A DNA stretch of 41,882 bases from Pseudomonadota bacterium (lineage in GTDB: Bacteria > Pseudomonadota > Alphaproteobacteria > Rhizobiales > Xanthobacteraceae): positions 1 through 41,882 of the forward strand of contig QEVP01000025.1 in NCBI GenBank assembly GCA_003576765.1, read 5' to 3'. Made by a program: the position numbers and the translations under genes. Within the stretch, counting starts at the first letter, position 1; the number at the start of each line of letters is the position of its first letter. Below, piece by piece: positions 1 through 7,998 of the stretch. The notes beneath the pieces are model-generated. The model saw only the letters and a list, made by a program, of their open reading frames with translations, made no database searches and was not told the DNA's origin.

Positions 1-144
1 CCCAACGCCCGGCGCGTCGCGCCGAAGAAGAAAAGCGAGATCGTCTGGCGCTTCACCAAGGCCGGCACATTCGAATACGGCTGCCTGATCCCCGGTCATC
101 GCGAGGCGGGAATGATCGGCACGGTGGTGGTGAAGGAGCGGTAG
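1..144 (+). CDS. Cupredoxin-domain protein, C-terminal part only
   Basis: The last 47 codons of a gene that begins before the window, read in frame from base 1 to a TAG at 142-144. The visible end contains FEYGCLIPGHREAGMIGTVVV-type sequence: a Cys, then a His five residues later, then a Met five residues after that. This spacing is the C-terminal copper-ligand loop of type I copper proteins of the plastocyanin/azurin fold. A run of lysines (PKKKSE) precedes the last strands. It is probably a periplasmic copper-binding protein, but the signal peptide and first ligand lie outside the window. It converges on ccdA with a 3-base gap. The family call rests on the ligand loop alone. Confidence 0.75.
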   Translation, partial: PNARRVAPKKKSEIVWRFTKAGTFEYGCLIPGHREAGMIGTVVVKER

Positions 145-147
145 CTA

Positions 148-882
148 TCAGCCGAAATTCGCCAGCGCCGGAAACGTCTCCAGAATCCAGATGCTGGCCG
201 AGGTCACGGCGCCGGTGAGAAAGCCGATGCCGGTGACGATCAACAACACGCCCATGACGCGCTCGACCATGCCGAGATGTTTCCGGAAGCGCGCGAACAG
301 CGTCGAGAACCGCTCGACCGCGAAGGCCGCGATCAGGAACGGAATGCCGAGCCCGGCCGAATAGATCGCGAGCAGGCCCGCGCCCTTCGCCACCGTCGCC
401 TCGGCCGCCGCGACCGACAGGATGGTCGCGAGGATCGGGCCGATGCACGGCGTCCAGCCGAAGGCGAACGCCAGCCCCATCACATAGGCGCCCCACAGCC
501 CGACCGGCTTGCCGACGGCAAAGCGCCCCTCGCGCATCAGGAAGCCGAAGCGCAGCACCCCGAGGAAGTGCAGGCCCATGACGATGATGACGACGCCGGC
601 GACCATCGCCAGTTCAGCCGACCACGCCCGCACCAGTCCGCCGATTACGCTGGCGCTGGCGCCGAGCGCGACGAACACCGTCGAGAAGCCGAGCACGAAC
701 GCCGCCGCCGCCAGCATCACCGCGCGCCGCGAGGCAGCGGTGGCACCGCCCTGCGCCACCTGCTCGACGCTGGCGCCGGTGAGGTAGACGAGGTAGGGCG
801 GCACCAGCGGCAGCACGCAAGGCGAGAGGAAACTGATGACACCTGCCGCGAGCGCGGCGGCGATCGACACCTCGTGGATCAT
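148..882 (-). CDS. ccdA: Cytochrome c biogenesis protein CcdA (thiol-disulfide transporter)
   Basis: A 244-residue polytopic inner-membrane protein of the CcdA/DsbD-beta family, which passes reducing equivalents from cytoplasmic thioredoxin to periplasmic apocytochrome c and other thiol proteins. The two functional cysteines are present: Cys22 in LSPCVLPLVPPY and Cys146 in FGWTPCIGP, each in a proline-flanked motif at the start of one half of the inverted repeat. About six membrane segments can be seen. The reading frame stays open upstream to 1056, but that extension is Arg/Ala-rich low-quality sequence. The ATG at 880-882 (MIHEVSIAAALAAG) places the first membrane segment at the N-terminus, as in the family. 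The neighbouring cupredoxin is a plausible periplasmic partner (inference). Confidence 0.92.
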   Translation of the reverse strand: MIHEVSIAAALAAGVISFLSPCVLPLVPPYLVYLTGASVEQVAQGGATAASRRAVMLAAAAFVLGFSTVFVALGASASVIGGLVRAWSAELAMVAGVVIIVMGLHFLGVLRFGFLMREGRFAVGKPVGLWGAYVMGLAFAFGWTPCIGPILATILSVAAAEATVAKGAGLLAIYSAGLGIPFLIAAFAVERFSTLFARFRKHLGMVERVMGVLLIVTGIGFLTGAVTSASIWILETFPALANFG

Positions 883-1167
883 GCCTGCCCGCCCCGCTCG
901 CCGTGCGCCGGGCCCGGTCTTCCTGTCCGCCGTTGCCTCACGATTTTCGGTCCAACCTGTTGCGCTCCCCGCGCCTCGCGCACGTTTCGACAGCCACGCC
1001 GACGGCGCGCCGGGCGCTCCCCCTTCGCCTGAAACCGCAGGCCGCGCAAGAGCCACACCCGTCCTTCATGGCCTTGTGATCGCGCGTGATCGTTGCCGTG
1101 GATCAAAGTCGGCGCGGCTTGACCGCTTGCGGCGACAACGGCGATCCTGCGGAAAAGGGAATCGCCC

Positions 1168-2166
1168 ATGAAAAACCTGCTCACCGATATTGCCGGCGTC
1201 CGCGTCGGCCACGCTGACGATGCAAAAATCGCCTCGGGTGCCACCGCGATCCTGTTCGACCGCCCCGCGGTGACGGCGATCGATATCCGCGGCGGCGGCC
1301 CCGGCACGCGTGAGAGCGCGCTGCTCGAACTGCAGAACACGGTGGATGCGGTGGACGCGCTGGCGCTGTCCGGCGGCTCGGCCTTCGGCCTCGATACCGG
1401 CAGCGGCATTCAGGCATGGCTCGCCGAGCAAGGCCGCGGCTTCGACGTCGGCGGCGCGCTGATCCCGATCGTGCCGGGCGCCATCATGTTCGACATGCTC
1501 AACGGCGGCGACAAGAAGTGGGGTCGCTTCGCACCCTATCGCGAACTCGGCTTCCAGGCCGCCGCCAACGCCACCGACGGCGCCTTCGCGCTCGGCAGCG
1601 TCGGCGCCGGGCTCGGCGCCACCACGGTGAACTTCAAGGCCGGCATCGGCTCGGCTTCCGCCGAACTGCCGAACGGCATCCGCGTCGCCGCCATCACTGT
1701 GGTCAACGCCATGGGCAGCGTCACCATGGGCGACGGGCCGTGGTTCTGGGCGGCGGCGTTCGAACAGAACGGCGAGTTCGGCGGCCGCGGCTTCCCGCAA
1801 CAGGTGACGCCCGACATGCTGGCGGTGCGCCTGAAGGGCGCGCCCGACATCAGCCCGATCCAGAACACCACACTTGCCGCGGTCGTCACCGATGCAAAGC
1901 TCACCAAGCCGCAGGCCAAGCGGCTGGCGATGATCGCGCACACCGGCTTCGCCCGCGCGATCTATCCGGTGCACGCGCCGCTCGACGGCGACCTGATCTT
2001 TGCGTCCGCCACCGGCGAGAAGGAGATCGAGCCGCTCTACGGCCTGTCCGACCTCGGCGCGGTGGCCGCCAACGTGGTGGCCCGCGCCATGGCGCGCGGC
2101 GTCTACGAGGCGACCGCCCTGCCCTTCCCCGACGCGCTGCCGACGTGGAAAGCGCGGTTCGCCTGA
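1168..2166 (+). CDS. P1 family peptidase (DmpA/NylC-like Ntn-type aminopeptidase/amidohydrolase)
   Basis: A 332-residue protein of peptidase family S58 (P1), which includes the L-aminopeptidase DmpA and the nylon-oligomer hydrolase NylC. These enzymes are made as precursors that cut themselves into alpha and beta chains, so that the new N-terminal Ser/Thr is the nucleophile. The N-terminus LLTDIAGVRVGHADD and the ALSGGSAFGLD motif near residue 67 are typical. The probable self-cleavage site is Asn233-Thr234 in IQNTTLAAVVTDAKLTK, which would make Thr234 the nucleophile. The ATG at 1168 follows a purine-rich site (AAAAGGGAA). The natural substrate cannot be told from sequence. It is divergent from ccdA with 285 bases between them, and no clear signal was seen in that gap. 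Confidence 0.9.
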   Translation: MKNLLTDIAGVRVGHADDAKIASGATAILFDRPAVTAIDIRGGGPGTRESALLELQNTVDAVDALALSGGSAFGLDTGSGIQAWLAEQGRGFDVGGALIPIVPGAIMFDMLNGGDKKWGRFAPYRELGFQAAANATDGAFALGSVGAGLGATTVNFKAGIGSASAELPNGIRVAAITVVNAMGSVTMGDGPWFWAAAFEQNGEFGGRGFPQQVTPDMLAVRLKGAPDISPIQNTTLAAVVTDAKLTKPQAKRLAMIAHTGFARAIYPVHAPLDGDLIFASATGEKEIEPLYGLSDLGAVAANVVARAMARGVYEATALPFPDALPTWKARFA

Positions 2167-2277
2167 CCTTGCGCCGGCTGTGGTGACCGCCTTGCTTTGG
2201 CCATCGCTTCGCCACGGTGCTGCTCTCACCGCTGCGATAAGTATTTTCCGCGAGTCGAAAGTATATAAATCCGACGT

Positions 2278-2298
2278 TATACGTATTCATACCGTATA
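2278..2298. promoter_or_regulatory. AT-rich region with inverted repeat TATACG/CGTATA, possible operator
   Basis: The 239-base gap between the peptidase and the next gene holds an unusually AT-rich patch at about 2240-2320. Within it TATACG (2278-2283) is mirrored by CGTATA (2293-2298), and a second pair GTATA/TATAC overlaps it upstream. It lies about 110 bases ahead of the secreted-peptide gene and may be its promoter or operator. This is a visual symmetry only; no regulator is suggested by the sequence. Confidence 0.3.
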
Positions 2299-2405
2299 GA
2301 TTGGCGCATTTAAGGTTAGTTTCCGGTATCGCTTGAATATCGCCATGACGCGATACACGTTGTCATTGTGCACGGATCAAGTGCACGCAACAGTGGAGAA
2401 ACGTC

Positions 2406-2690
2406 ATGAAAACGATGATTGGTCTGGCCGTGCTGGCCACCGCTCTGATGACCGCCCCGGCGATGGCCGGCCGCGGCGGCAGCCCCGCTCTCAACGTCGC
2501 CGGCATCAGCGTCGGTGCCGGTGCGCTGACCGGGCACAACGGCGTGGTCGGGCTCCTGACCGGCCACGGCGCCGTCGGCGTCAATGCCGGCGTCGGCATC
2601 ACCACCGGCAAGAGCGGCATTCTCGGCACGGTGCTCGGCCGCGGCGGTGCCCTCGGCGGGCTGCTCGGCGGCGGATGCGGCTGCCGCTAG
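2406..2690 (+). CDS. Small glycine-rich secreted peptide, function unknown
   Basis: A 94-residue product starting at an ATG with a good site (GTGGAGAA) six bases upstream. Residues 1-21 are a clean Sec signal peptide (MKTMIGLAVLATALMTAPAMA) with cleavage predicted after AMA. The mature part of about 73 residues is almost entirely Gly, Val, Ala and Leu, with a loosely repeated LTGHxGxVG unit and a Cys-containing tail GGGCGCR. No enzyme motif is present. It may be a surface or periplasmic structural peptide, but no family is recognised. The stop codon TAG is formed by the first bases of the palindromic element that follows. Confidence 0.75.
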   Translation: MKTMIGLAVLATALMTAPAMAGRGGSPALNVAGISVGAGALTGHNGVVGLLTGHGAVGVNAGVGITTGKSGILGTVLGRGGALGGLLGGGCGCR

Positions 2691-2794
2691 AGCATGATCC
2701 CGAAAAGTGGGTACCGGTTTTCGGGCAAGATCATGCTCAAATAAAATACCCGCTCCAGTCTCTGATTGAACGCTACTCAATCAGAGACTGGAGC
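2690..2794. repeat. Composite palindromic element, copy 1 (ACCGGT-core palindrome + A-rich linker + 18-bp hairpin)
   Basis: Left part: GAGCATGATC (2690-2699) is mirrored by GATCATGCTC (2729-2738), and inside it CCCGAAAA (2699-2706) is mirrored by TTTTCGGG (2718-2725) around an ACCGGT core (2713-2718). An A-rich linker (AAATAAAAT) follows. The right part is a perfect 18-bp stem (2752-2769 with 2777-2794) with a 7-base loop. The left palindrome resembles dispersed repeats I recall from Bradyrhizobium and Rhodopseudomonas intergenic regions. A second copy with the same plan is at 36738-36836. Confidence 0.85.
2752..2794. terminator. 18-bp perfect hairpin between convergent genes, likely bidirectional terminator
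   Basis: The stem GCTCCAGTCTCTGATTGA (2752-2769) pairs without mismatch to 2777-2794 over a 7-base loop. It sits between the secreted-peptide gene on the plus strand and the beta-barrel gene on the minus strand, so it could end transcripts from both sides. There is no long T-run on either side, so the terminator role is inferred from position and stem strength. Confidence 0.55.
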
Positions 2795-2802
2795 AACGCA
2801 CA

Positions 2803-4002
2803 TCAGCGAACGGGAGGCGCCCCCGTTCGCATCTTTTCATCTTTCGATGCCTCGCCCGGAGCGAACCGCCTGCTCAGCGAGGCCGCCACGATCACCGCGT
2901 CCGCCGGCTCGCCCGAAATCAGCGTTCCCGTCATCCGGGTGAGATCGAACCCGAGCTTGACGTCATGGCCAAGATCGCGCGTCACGCCGATGCCGTAGCT
3001 CAGCGTTCGTGCGCGGAAATCGGAATCGAGATAGGCGATGTCCGAATAGCCGACCGACGCCTGCAACGCCCATGTCGGATCGATCTGCCACGATGCCTTT
3101 GCGCTGTAGAGCGTGTCGATAGTGATCGGCGAGATCGGGAACGTGGTCTCGCTGGCGCGCCGCGACGCCACCAGATCGACCGTGAGGGGTTTTGGTTTCC
3201 ACGTCACGCTGGCGTCGAACAGCAGGCGTCCCACGTTGGAGAAATCCGGATCGTGCCAGCGCCCGGCGAGCCACGACACCGCGCCGAACGCCGTCAGCGT
3301 ATCGTCGCTGTGGCGCGCGAACAGAAACGGCTCCAGCCGCTCGTTGTCGCGCACGTAGCCGAAGATATCGAACTTTTGCGCATAGCGGCGCGCCGACAGA
3401 TTGACCGACACGCCGACTTCCGTCTTGTCGCGTACGATGCTCATGCCGGGAATGACGGTCGCGCGCCAGAACTGGTGCGGCGTCGGAAAAAAGTTCGGAA
3501 AGATCGCGTTGGTCTGGTTGAGTCGCGTCAGCCCGCCCTCGGCGGTCACGAACAGCTTGAGATCGCCGTGGCGGGATTGCAGCTTGACCGATTGCGCAAG
3601 ATCGGATGAACGCAGGTTGTAGGTGTCGGCATCGCTGAAGGTGGTGGTGGCATCGACGCGGAAACCGTCGTCGCCGAGCGAGCCCCGCAACAACACCTTG
3701 CCAGTGCGCGCCGCCGCCATTGCCGGATTGGCGTAGCGCGTGGTCGCGCCCTCCGCCGCCACCGCGACGCGCAGCGAATCGATCTCGCCACCGGCGGCCA
3801 GCGCCGTCTCGGCGCTCACGAAGGCGCTGCCGCCGATGCCGCCGCCGGTGCCGAACACCGGGTTGGAATCATAGCCGCCGCGCAGCCGCAGCGAGGCGAC
3901 GAACGCATCCTCCGCCAGCGCGGTCGCCGGGCCAAGACAACAGCCCACCGCCAGCGCGAATACTTGGGAGACCAAAGCCGATTGCCAAAATAATCTTCGC
4001 AT
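2803..4002 (-). CDS. Outer-membrane beta-barrel protein, unknown ligand
   Basis: A 399-residue protein with an N-terminal signal peptide (hydrophobic stretch LVSQVFALAVGCCLGPATALA, cleavage after ALA, mature start EDAFVASLRLRGGYDSNP). The LRGGYDSNP opening strand and the many later alternating amphipathic strands are typical of surface beta-barrel proteins annotated as outer membrane beta-barrel in rhizobia. Examples are RATVIPGMSIVRDKTEVGVSVNLSARRY and LQASVGYSDIAYLDSDFRARTLSYGIGV. The last strand ends near VAASLSRRF, followed by a polar tail. The ATG at 4002 is chosen over a TTG at 4008. It is not obviously a TonB receptor or a trimeric porin. Function is unknown; transport of a small solute or a structural role is possible. 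Confidence 0.75.
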   Translation of the reverse strand: MRRLFWQSALVSQVFALAVGCCLGPATALAEDAFVASLRLRGGYDSNPVFGTGGGIGGSAFVSAETALAAGGEIDSLRVAVAAEGATTRYANPAMAAARTGKVLLRGSLGDDGFRVDATTTFSDADTYNLRSSDLAQSVKLQSRHGDLKLFVTAEGGLTRLNQTNAIFPNFFPTPHQFWRATVIPGMSIVRDKTEVGVSVNLSARRYAQKFDIFGYVRDNERLEPFLFARHSDDTLTAFGAVSWLAGRWHDPDFSNVGRLLFDASVTWKPKPLTVDLVASRRASETTFPISPITIDTLYSAKASWQIDPTWALQASVGYSDIAYLDSDFRARTLSYGIGVTRDLGHDVKLGFDLTRMTGTLISGEPADAVIVAASLSRRFAPGEASKDEKMRTGAPPVR

Positions 4003-4205
4003 GGCCAACGATTACTGGCCGCGATGGTTAGCAAGCGGTGAACGCCGGCAATCGGCGGGTTTTTCTGCGTAGTCATCCCGATTCCGCGGGGATAGCTATA
4101 CCGCCGCGCGCCGCGCAAGCCGGCGCGCCGTTGCCCCTGCGGCGGCTGCGTGATAGGCGAAATGCGCCGGCCGCCGCATCGCCGCCGCGCAATCCCGAGG
4201 CCCCC

Positions 4206-4904
4206 ATGTCGTCATTCGCGCACCGTCCGCTCGTCATTGCGCCGTCGATCCTCGCCGCCGACTTCGCAAAGCTCGGCGACGAGGTACGCGCCGTCGATGC
4301 CGCCGGCGCCGACTGGATCCATCTCGACGTCATGGACGGGCACTTCGTGCCGAACATCTCGTTCGGTGCCGACGTCATCAAGGCGCTGCGTCCCCACAGC
4401 AAAAAGTTCTTCGACACGCACTTGATGATCGCGCCGTGCGATCCTTACCTCGAGGCGTTTGCCAAGGCCGGCTCCGACCGCATCATCGTCCATGCCGAAG
4501 CAGGACCGCACCTGCACCGCTCGCTGCAGGCGATCCACGCCCTCGGCAAAAAGGCTGGCGTCTCGCTCAATCCGGCAACGCCGGTATCGGCGATCGAGAA
4601 CGTCATCGACATGATCGACCTCGTGCTGGTGATGTCGGTCAATCCCGGCTTCGGCGGCCAGGCATTCATCCCCGCGGCGATCGAAAAAGTGCGTGCGGCA
4701 GCCGCGCTGATCGCCGGCCGCGACATCGACATCGAGGTGGACGGCGGGGTGACGAAGGATACCGTCGGCGCCATCGCGAGCGCCGGCGCCAATGCGTTCG
4801 TTGCCGGCTCCGCCGTGTTCAAGGGCGGCACGCGCGAGACTTACGCCGCCAACATTGAGGCGATCCGCAACGCCGCCGCAACGGCGCGCGGCGAAATCGT
4901 CTGA
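4206..4904 (+). CDS. rpe: Ribulose-phosphate 3-epimerase
   Basis: A 232-residue TIM-barrel enzyme that interconverts D-ribulose 5-phosphate and D-xylulose 5-phosphate in the pentose phosphate and Calvin cycles. Family hallmarks are all visible: [17 protein letters not shown] at the N-terminus, [18 protein letters not shown] with the metal-binding His/Asp, [20 protein letters not shown], and the phosphate-binding DGGV and GSAVF near the C-terminus. The reading frame is open from 4038, but conserved sequence begins only at the ATG at 4206, preceded by CGAGGC. purB follows after 25 bases and is probably co-transcribed. Confidence 0.96.
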   Translation: MSSFAHRPLVIAPSILAADFAKLGDEVRAVDAAGADWIHLDVMDGHFVPNISFGADVIKALRPHSKKFFDTHLMIAPCDPYLEAFAKAGSDRIIVHAEAGPHLHRSLQAIHALGKKAGVSLNPATPVSAIENVIDMIDLVLVMSVNPGFGGQAFIPAAIEKVRAAAALIAGRDIDIEVDGGVTKDTVGAIASAGANAFVAGSAVFKGGTRETYAANIEAIRNAAATARGEIV

Positions 4905-4929
4905 CAGCGCTCGACAGGACGTTTCTGAG

Positions 4930-6237
4930 ATGATTCCGCGTTACTCCCGCCCCGCCATGGCTGCCATCTGGGAGCCGCAGACCCGTTTCAAGATCTGGTT
5001 CGAGATCGAGGCGCATGCGGCCGATGCGATGGCTGAACTCGGCGTCATCCCGAAGGACGCCGCCAAAACCATCTGGGCGAAAGCGAAAGACGCCACCTTC
5101 GATACCGCGCGCATCGACGAGATCGAGCGCGAAACCAAGCACGACGTCATCGCCTTCCTCACTCACCTCGCCGAGATCGTCGGCCCCGAGGCGCGTTTCG
5201 TGCATCAGGGCATGACCTCCTCCGACGTGCTCGACACCTGCCTCAGCGTACAGTTGACGCGCGCCGCCGACATCCTGATCGCCGACATCGATGCGCTGCT
5301 GGCAGCGCTCAAGCGCCGCGCGTTCGAGCACAAGCTGACACCGACCATCGGCCGCTCGCACGGCATTCACGCCGAGCCGGTGACGTTCGGGCTGAAGCTC
5401 GCGGTCGCCTATGCCGAATTCGCCCGCAACCGCGACCGGCTCGTTGCCGCGCGGAAGAACATCGCGACCTGCGCCATCTCCGGCGCGGTCGGCACGTTCG
5501 CGCAGATCGACCCGCGCGTGGAAGCCCATGTCGCGAACGCCATGGGGCTAACGCCCGAGCCGGTCTCGACGCAAGTGATCCCGCGCGACCGCCACGCCAT
5601 GTTCTTCGCAACGCTCGGCGTCGTCGCCTCGTCGATGGAGCGGCTCGCCATCGAGATCCGCCACCTGCAACGCACCGAAGTGCTTGAGGCGGAGGAATTC
5701 TTCTCCGAGGGGCAGAAAGGCTCCTCGGCGATGCCGCACAAGCGCAACCCGGTCCTGACCGAGAACATCACCGGCCTCGCCCGCATGGTGCGCGGCTATG
5801 TGACGCCGGCCTTGGAGAACGTCGCGCTGTGGCACGAGCGCGATATCTCGCACTCCTCCGTCGAGCGCATGATCGGCCCCGACGCTACGGTGACGCTCGA
5901 CTTCGCGCTCAACCGCCTGACCGGCGTGATCGACAAGCTTGTCGTCTACCCCGCCAACATGATGAAGAATCTCGATCGGCTCGGTGGCCTCGTGCACTCG
6001 CAGCGCGTGTTGATCGCGCTGACGCAAAAGGGCTGCTCGCGCGAGGACGCCTACCGGCTGGTGCAGCGCAACGCCATGCCGGTGTGGCGCGGCGAAGGTG
6101 ACTTCCGCACCCTGCTCAAGGCCGATGCCGACGTGCGCAAGTACTTGAGCGACGCCGAGATCGATGAAAAGTTCGACCTCGGCTACCACCTCAAGCACGT
6201 CGATACGATTTTTGAGCGCGTGTTCGGCGAGTCCTGA
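4930..6237 (+). CDS. purB: Adenylosuccinate lyase
   Basis: A 435-residue member of the fumarase/aspartase superfamily. It splits adenylosuccinate to AMP and fumarate, and SAICAR to AICAR and fumarate, in purine synthesis. The start at 4930 gives [23 protein letters not shown], the usual N-terminus of the short bacterial PurB group. [22 protein letters not shown] (catalytic His) and the signature loop [16 protein letters not shown] (catalytic Ser) are intact. It is a cytosolic tetramer in the family. The 25-base gap from rpe suggests one transcript, although the two functions are not metabolically adjacent. Confidence 0.97.
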   Translation: MIPRYSRPAMAAIWEPQTRFKIWFEIEAHAADAMAELGVIPKDAAKTIWAKAKDATFDTARIDEIERETKHDVIAFLTHLAEIVGPEARFVHQGMTSSDVLDTCLSVQLTRAADILIADIDALLAALKRRAFEHKLTPTIGRSHGIHAEPVTFGLKLAVAYAEFARNRDRLVAARKNIATCAISGAVGTFAQIDPRVEAHVANAMGLTPEPVSTQVIPRDRHAMFFATLGVVASSMERLAIEIRHLQRTEVLEAEEFFSEGQKGSSAMPHKRNPVLTENITGLARMVRGYVTPALENVALWHERDISHSSVERMIGPDATVTLDFALNRLTGVIDKLVVYPANMMKNLDRLGGLVHSQRVLIALTQKGCSREDAYRLVQRNAMPVWRGEGDFRTLLKADADVRKYLSDAEIDEKFDLGYHLKHVDTIFERVFGES

Positions 6238-6284
6238 CGCCGACTTCGCCGAAAGGACGGCTGACCGCGCCGCCGGTTTGGTTT

Positions 6285-7127
6285 ATGGTCGCTGACGTGA
6301 TCCCGCGCCCGACGATTCTCGTGTTCGACTCCGGCCTCGGCGGTCTCACGGTGCTCCGCGAGATCGTTGGCGTGCGTCCCGGCGCACGCTGCGTCTATGT
6401 CGCCGACGACGCCTATTTCCCTTACGGCAACCACAGTGAGGCCGAGATCGTCGCCCGCGTGGTGCCGCTGATCGGCAGGCTGATCGCGGCACATGCGCCG
6501 GACCTGGTGGTGATCGCCTGCAACACCGCATCCACCCTGGTGCTGGCCGACCTGCGCGCGGCCTATGCCGTGCCCTTCGTCGGCACGGTGCCGGCGATCA
6601 AGCCCGCTTGCGCGCGCTCGCGCTCAAAACGCGTCTCCGTGCTCGGCACCAAGGGCACGGTGGCGCGCGAATATACGCAAACCTTGATCCGCGATTTCGC
6701 GCAAGGCTGCGAGGTGGCGCTGGTCGGCGCGCCGCGCCTCGCCGCACTGGCGGAGGCGGCGCTGGCGGGCGAGGCGGTGAGCGACGCCGAGATCGCGGCC
6801 GAGATCGCACCGTGCTTCGTCGATGGCGACGCGCGCACCGACACCGTGGTGCTGGCCTGCACCCACTACCCGTTGCTGCTCGACCGCCTCACGGCGCTGG
6901 CGCCCTGGCCGGTCGAATGGATCGACCCGGCGCCAGCCATCGCGCGCCGGGTCGTGGCGCTCCTGCGCGCCGCACCCGTCGGCGCCTCCGCCCCTCCGGC
7001 CGAACTATCGTTCACCTCCGGCCGCCCCCGCACCGAACTGCGCCCGCGTCTCGCGCCGTTTCTGGGGGGAACCGCGGTGGCGGAAGCGGCACCGGGACGA
7101 TTTGACACCCCGTGCCTTTCCCCCTAA
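6285..7127 (+). CDS. murI: Glutamate racemase
   Basis: A 280-residue cofactor-independent racemase that makes D-glutamate for peptidoglycan. The two catalytic cysteines are Cys79 in IACNTAST and Cys192 in LACTHYP, with His194 beside the second. The N-terminal [15 protein letters not shown] carries the conserved Asp15. The usual DNARFPYG loop reads [11 protein letters not shown] here. The C-terminal 30 residues are Pro/Ala-rich and less conserved. The start at 6285 lies 47 bases after purB. A hairpin 12 bases beyond the stop separates it from rpsD. Confidence 0.95.
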   Translation: MVADVIPRPTILVFDSGLGGLTVLREIVGVRPGARCVYVADDAYFPYGNHSEAEIVARVVPLIGRLIAAHAPDLVVIACNTASTLVLADLRAAYAVPFVGTVPAIKPACARSRSKRVSVLGTKGTVAREYTQTLIRDFAQGCEVALVGAPRLAALAEAALAGEAVSDAEIAAEIAPCFVDGDARTDTVVLACTHYPLLLDRLTALAPWPVEWIDPAPAIARRVVALLRAAPVGASAPPAELSFTSGRPRTELRPRLAPFLGGTAVAEAAPGRFDTPCLSP

Positions 7128-7139
7128 AAACCCCTCGCA

Positions 7140-7161
7140 CGCGGGCCGGTTTCGGCCCGCG
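7140..7161 (+). terminator. Strong GC hairpin after murI / rpsD leader
   Basis: CGCGGGCCG (7140-7148) pairs with CGGCCCGCG (7153-7161) over a GTTT loop. It begins 12 bases after the murI stop and 120 bases before rpsD. No T-run follows, so it may be a weak terminator or a structured part of the rpsD leader. The rest of the 154-base gap shows no recognisable element. Confidence 0.45.
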
Positions 7162-7281
7162 ATGCGTTTCGCGACCCGTGGTCCGGCCTGATCGCTTGAA
7201 GGGCGGACCTGTCGATGAGGGGCCAAAATCTTCTCATTCAGGAGGGCGCGTTTCCTCAACCCGTCAACCATCGAGGACGCG

Positions 7282-7899
7282 ATGACAAAGCGCGCAGAAG
7301 CCAAGTACAAAATCGACCGCCGCATGGGCCAGAACATCTGGGGGCGGCCCAAGAGCCCGGTCAACAAGCGCGAATACGGCCCCGGCCAGCATGGCCAGCG
7401 CCGCAAGGGCAAGCTCTCCGACTTCGGCGTGCAGCTCCGCGCCAAGCAGAAACTGAAAGGCTATTACGCCAACATTTCCGAGCGTCAGTTCCACGCCATC
7501 TACGTGGAAGCCAACCGCATGAAGGGCGACGCCGGCGAGAACCTGATCGGCCTCTTGGAGCGCCGCCTCGATACGGTGATCTACCGCGCCAAGTTCGTGC
7601 CGACGATGTTCGCCGCCCGGCAGTTCGTCAACCACGGCCACATCAAGGTCAACGGCCGCCGCGTCAACATCCCGAGCTACAAGGTCAAGGTCGGCGACGT
7701 CGTCGAGATCAAGGATGCGTCAAAGCAGCTCGCGCTGGTGCTGGAAGCAACCCAGCTGGCCGAGCGCGACGTGCCGGACTTCATCGAGGTCGATCACTCC
7801 AAGATGACGGCGCGCTTCATTCGCATCCCCAATCTCACGGACGTGCCGTTCCCGGTGCAGATGGAGCCGCACCTCATCGTCGAGTTCTACTCGCGCTGA
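7282..7899 (+). CDS. rpsD: 30S ribosomal protein S4
   Basis: A 205-residue primary rRNA-binding protein that nucleates assembly of the 30S body and helps proofreading. The N-terminus [26 protein letters not shown] is the alphaproteobacterial form without the zinc-binding cysteines. The S4 RNA-binding domain is [48 protein letters not shown]. It is a stand-alone gene here, not part of the alpha operon, as is usual in this order. It is followed at once by an intrinsic terminator. Confidence 0.98.
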   Translation: MTKRAEAKYKIDRRMGQNIWGRPKSPVNKREYGPGQHGQRRKGKLSDFGVQLRAKQKLKGYYANISERQFHAIYVEANRMKGDAGENLIGLLERRLDTVIYRAKFVPTMFAARQFVNHGHIKVNGRRVNIPSYKVKVGDVVEIKDASKQLALVLEATQLAERDVPDFIEVDHSKMTARFIRIPNLTDVPFPVQMEPHLIVEFYSR

Positions 7900-7926
7900 C
7901 GTCAAACCGCGGCGACCCAGAATACC

Positions 7927-7961
7927 AAAACCCCGGCAGCCTCGCGGCGCCGGGGTTTTTT
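7927..7961 (+). terminator. Intrinsic terminator of rpsD
   Basis: AAAACCCCGGC (7927-7937) pairs with GCCGGGGTTTT (7949-7959) over an 11-base loop, and the T-run continues to 7961. It lies 28 bases after the rpsD stop. The A-run on the left makes it a plausible terminator for the converging hydrolase gene as well. Confidence 0.9.
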
Positions 7962-7998
7962 CAGTGCGCGTCCGTATCCGCTTGCCACCCCTTCAGGG

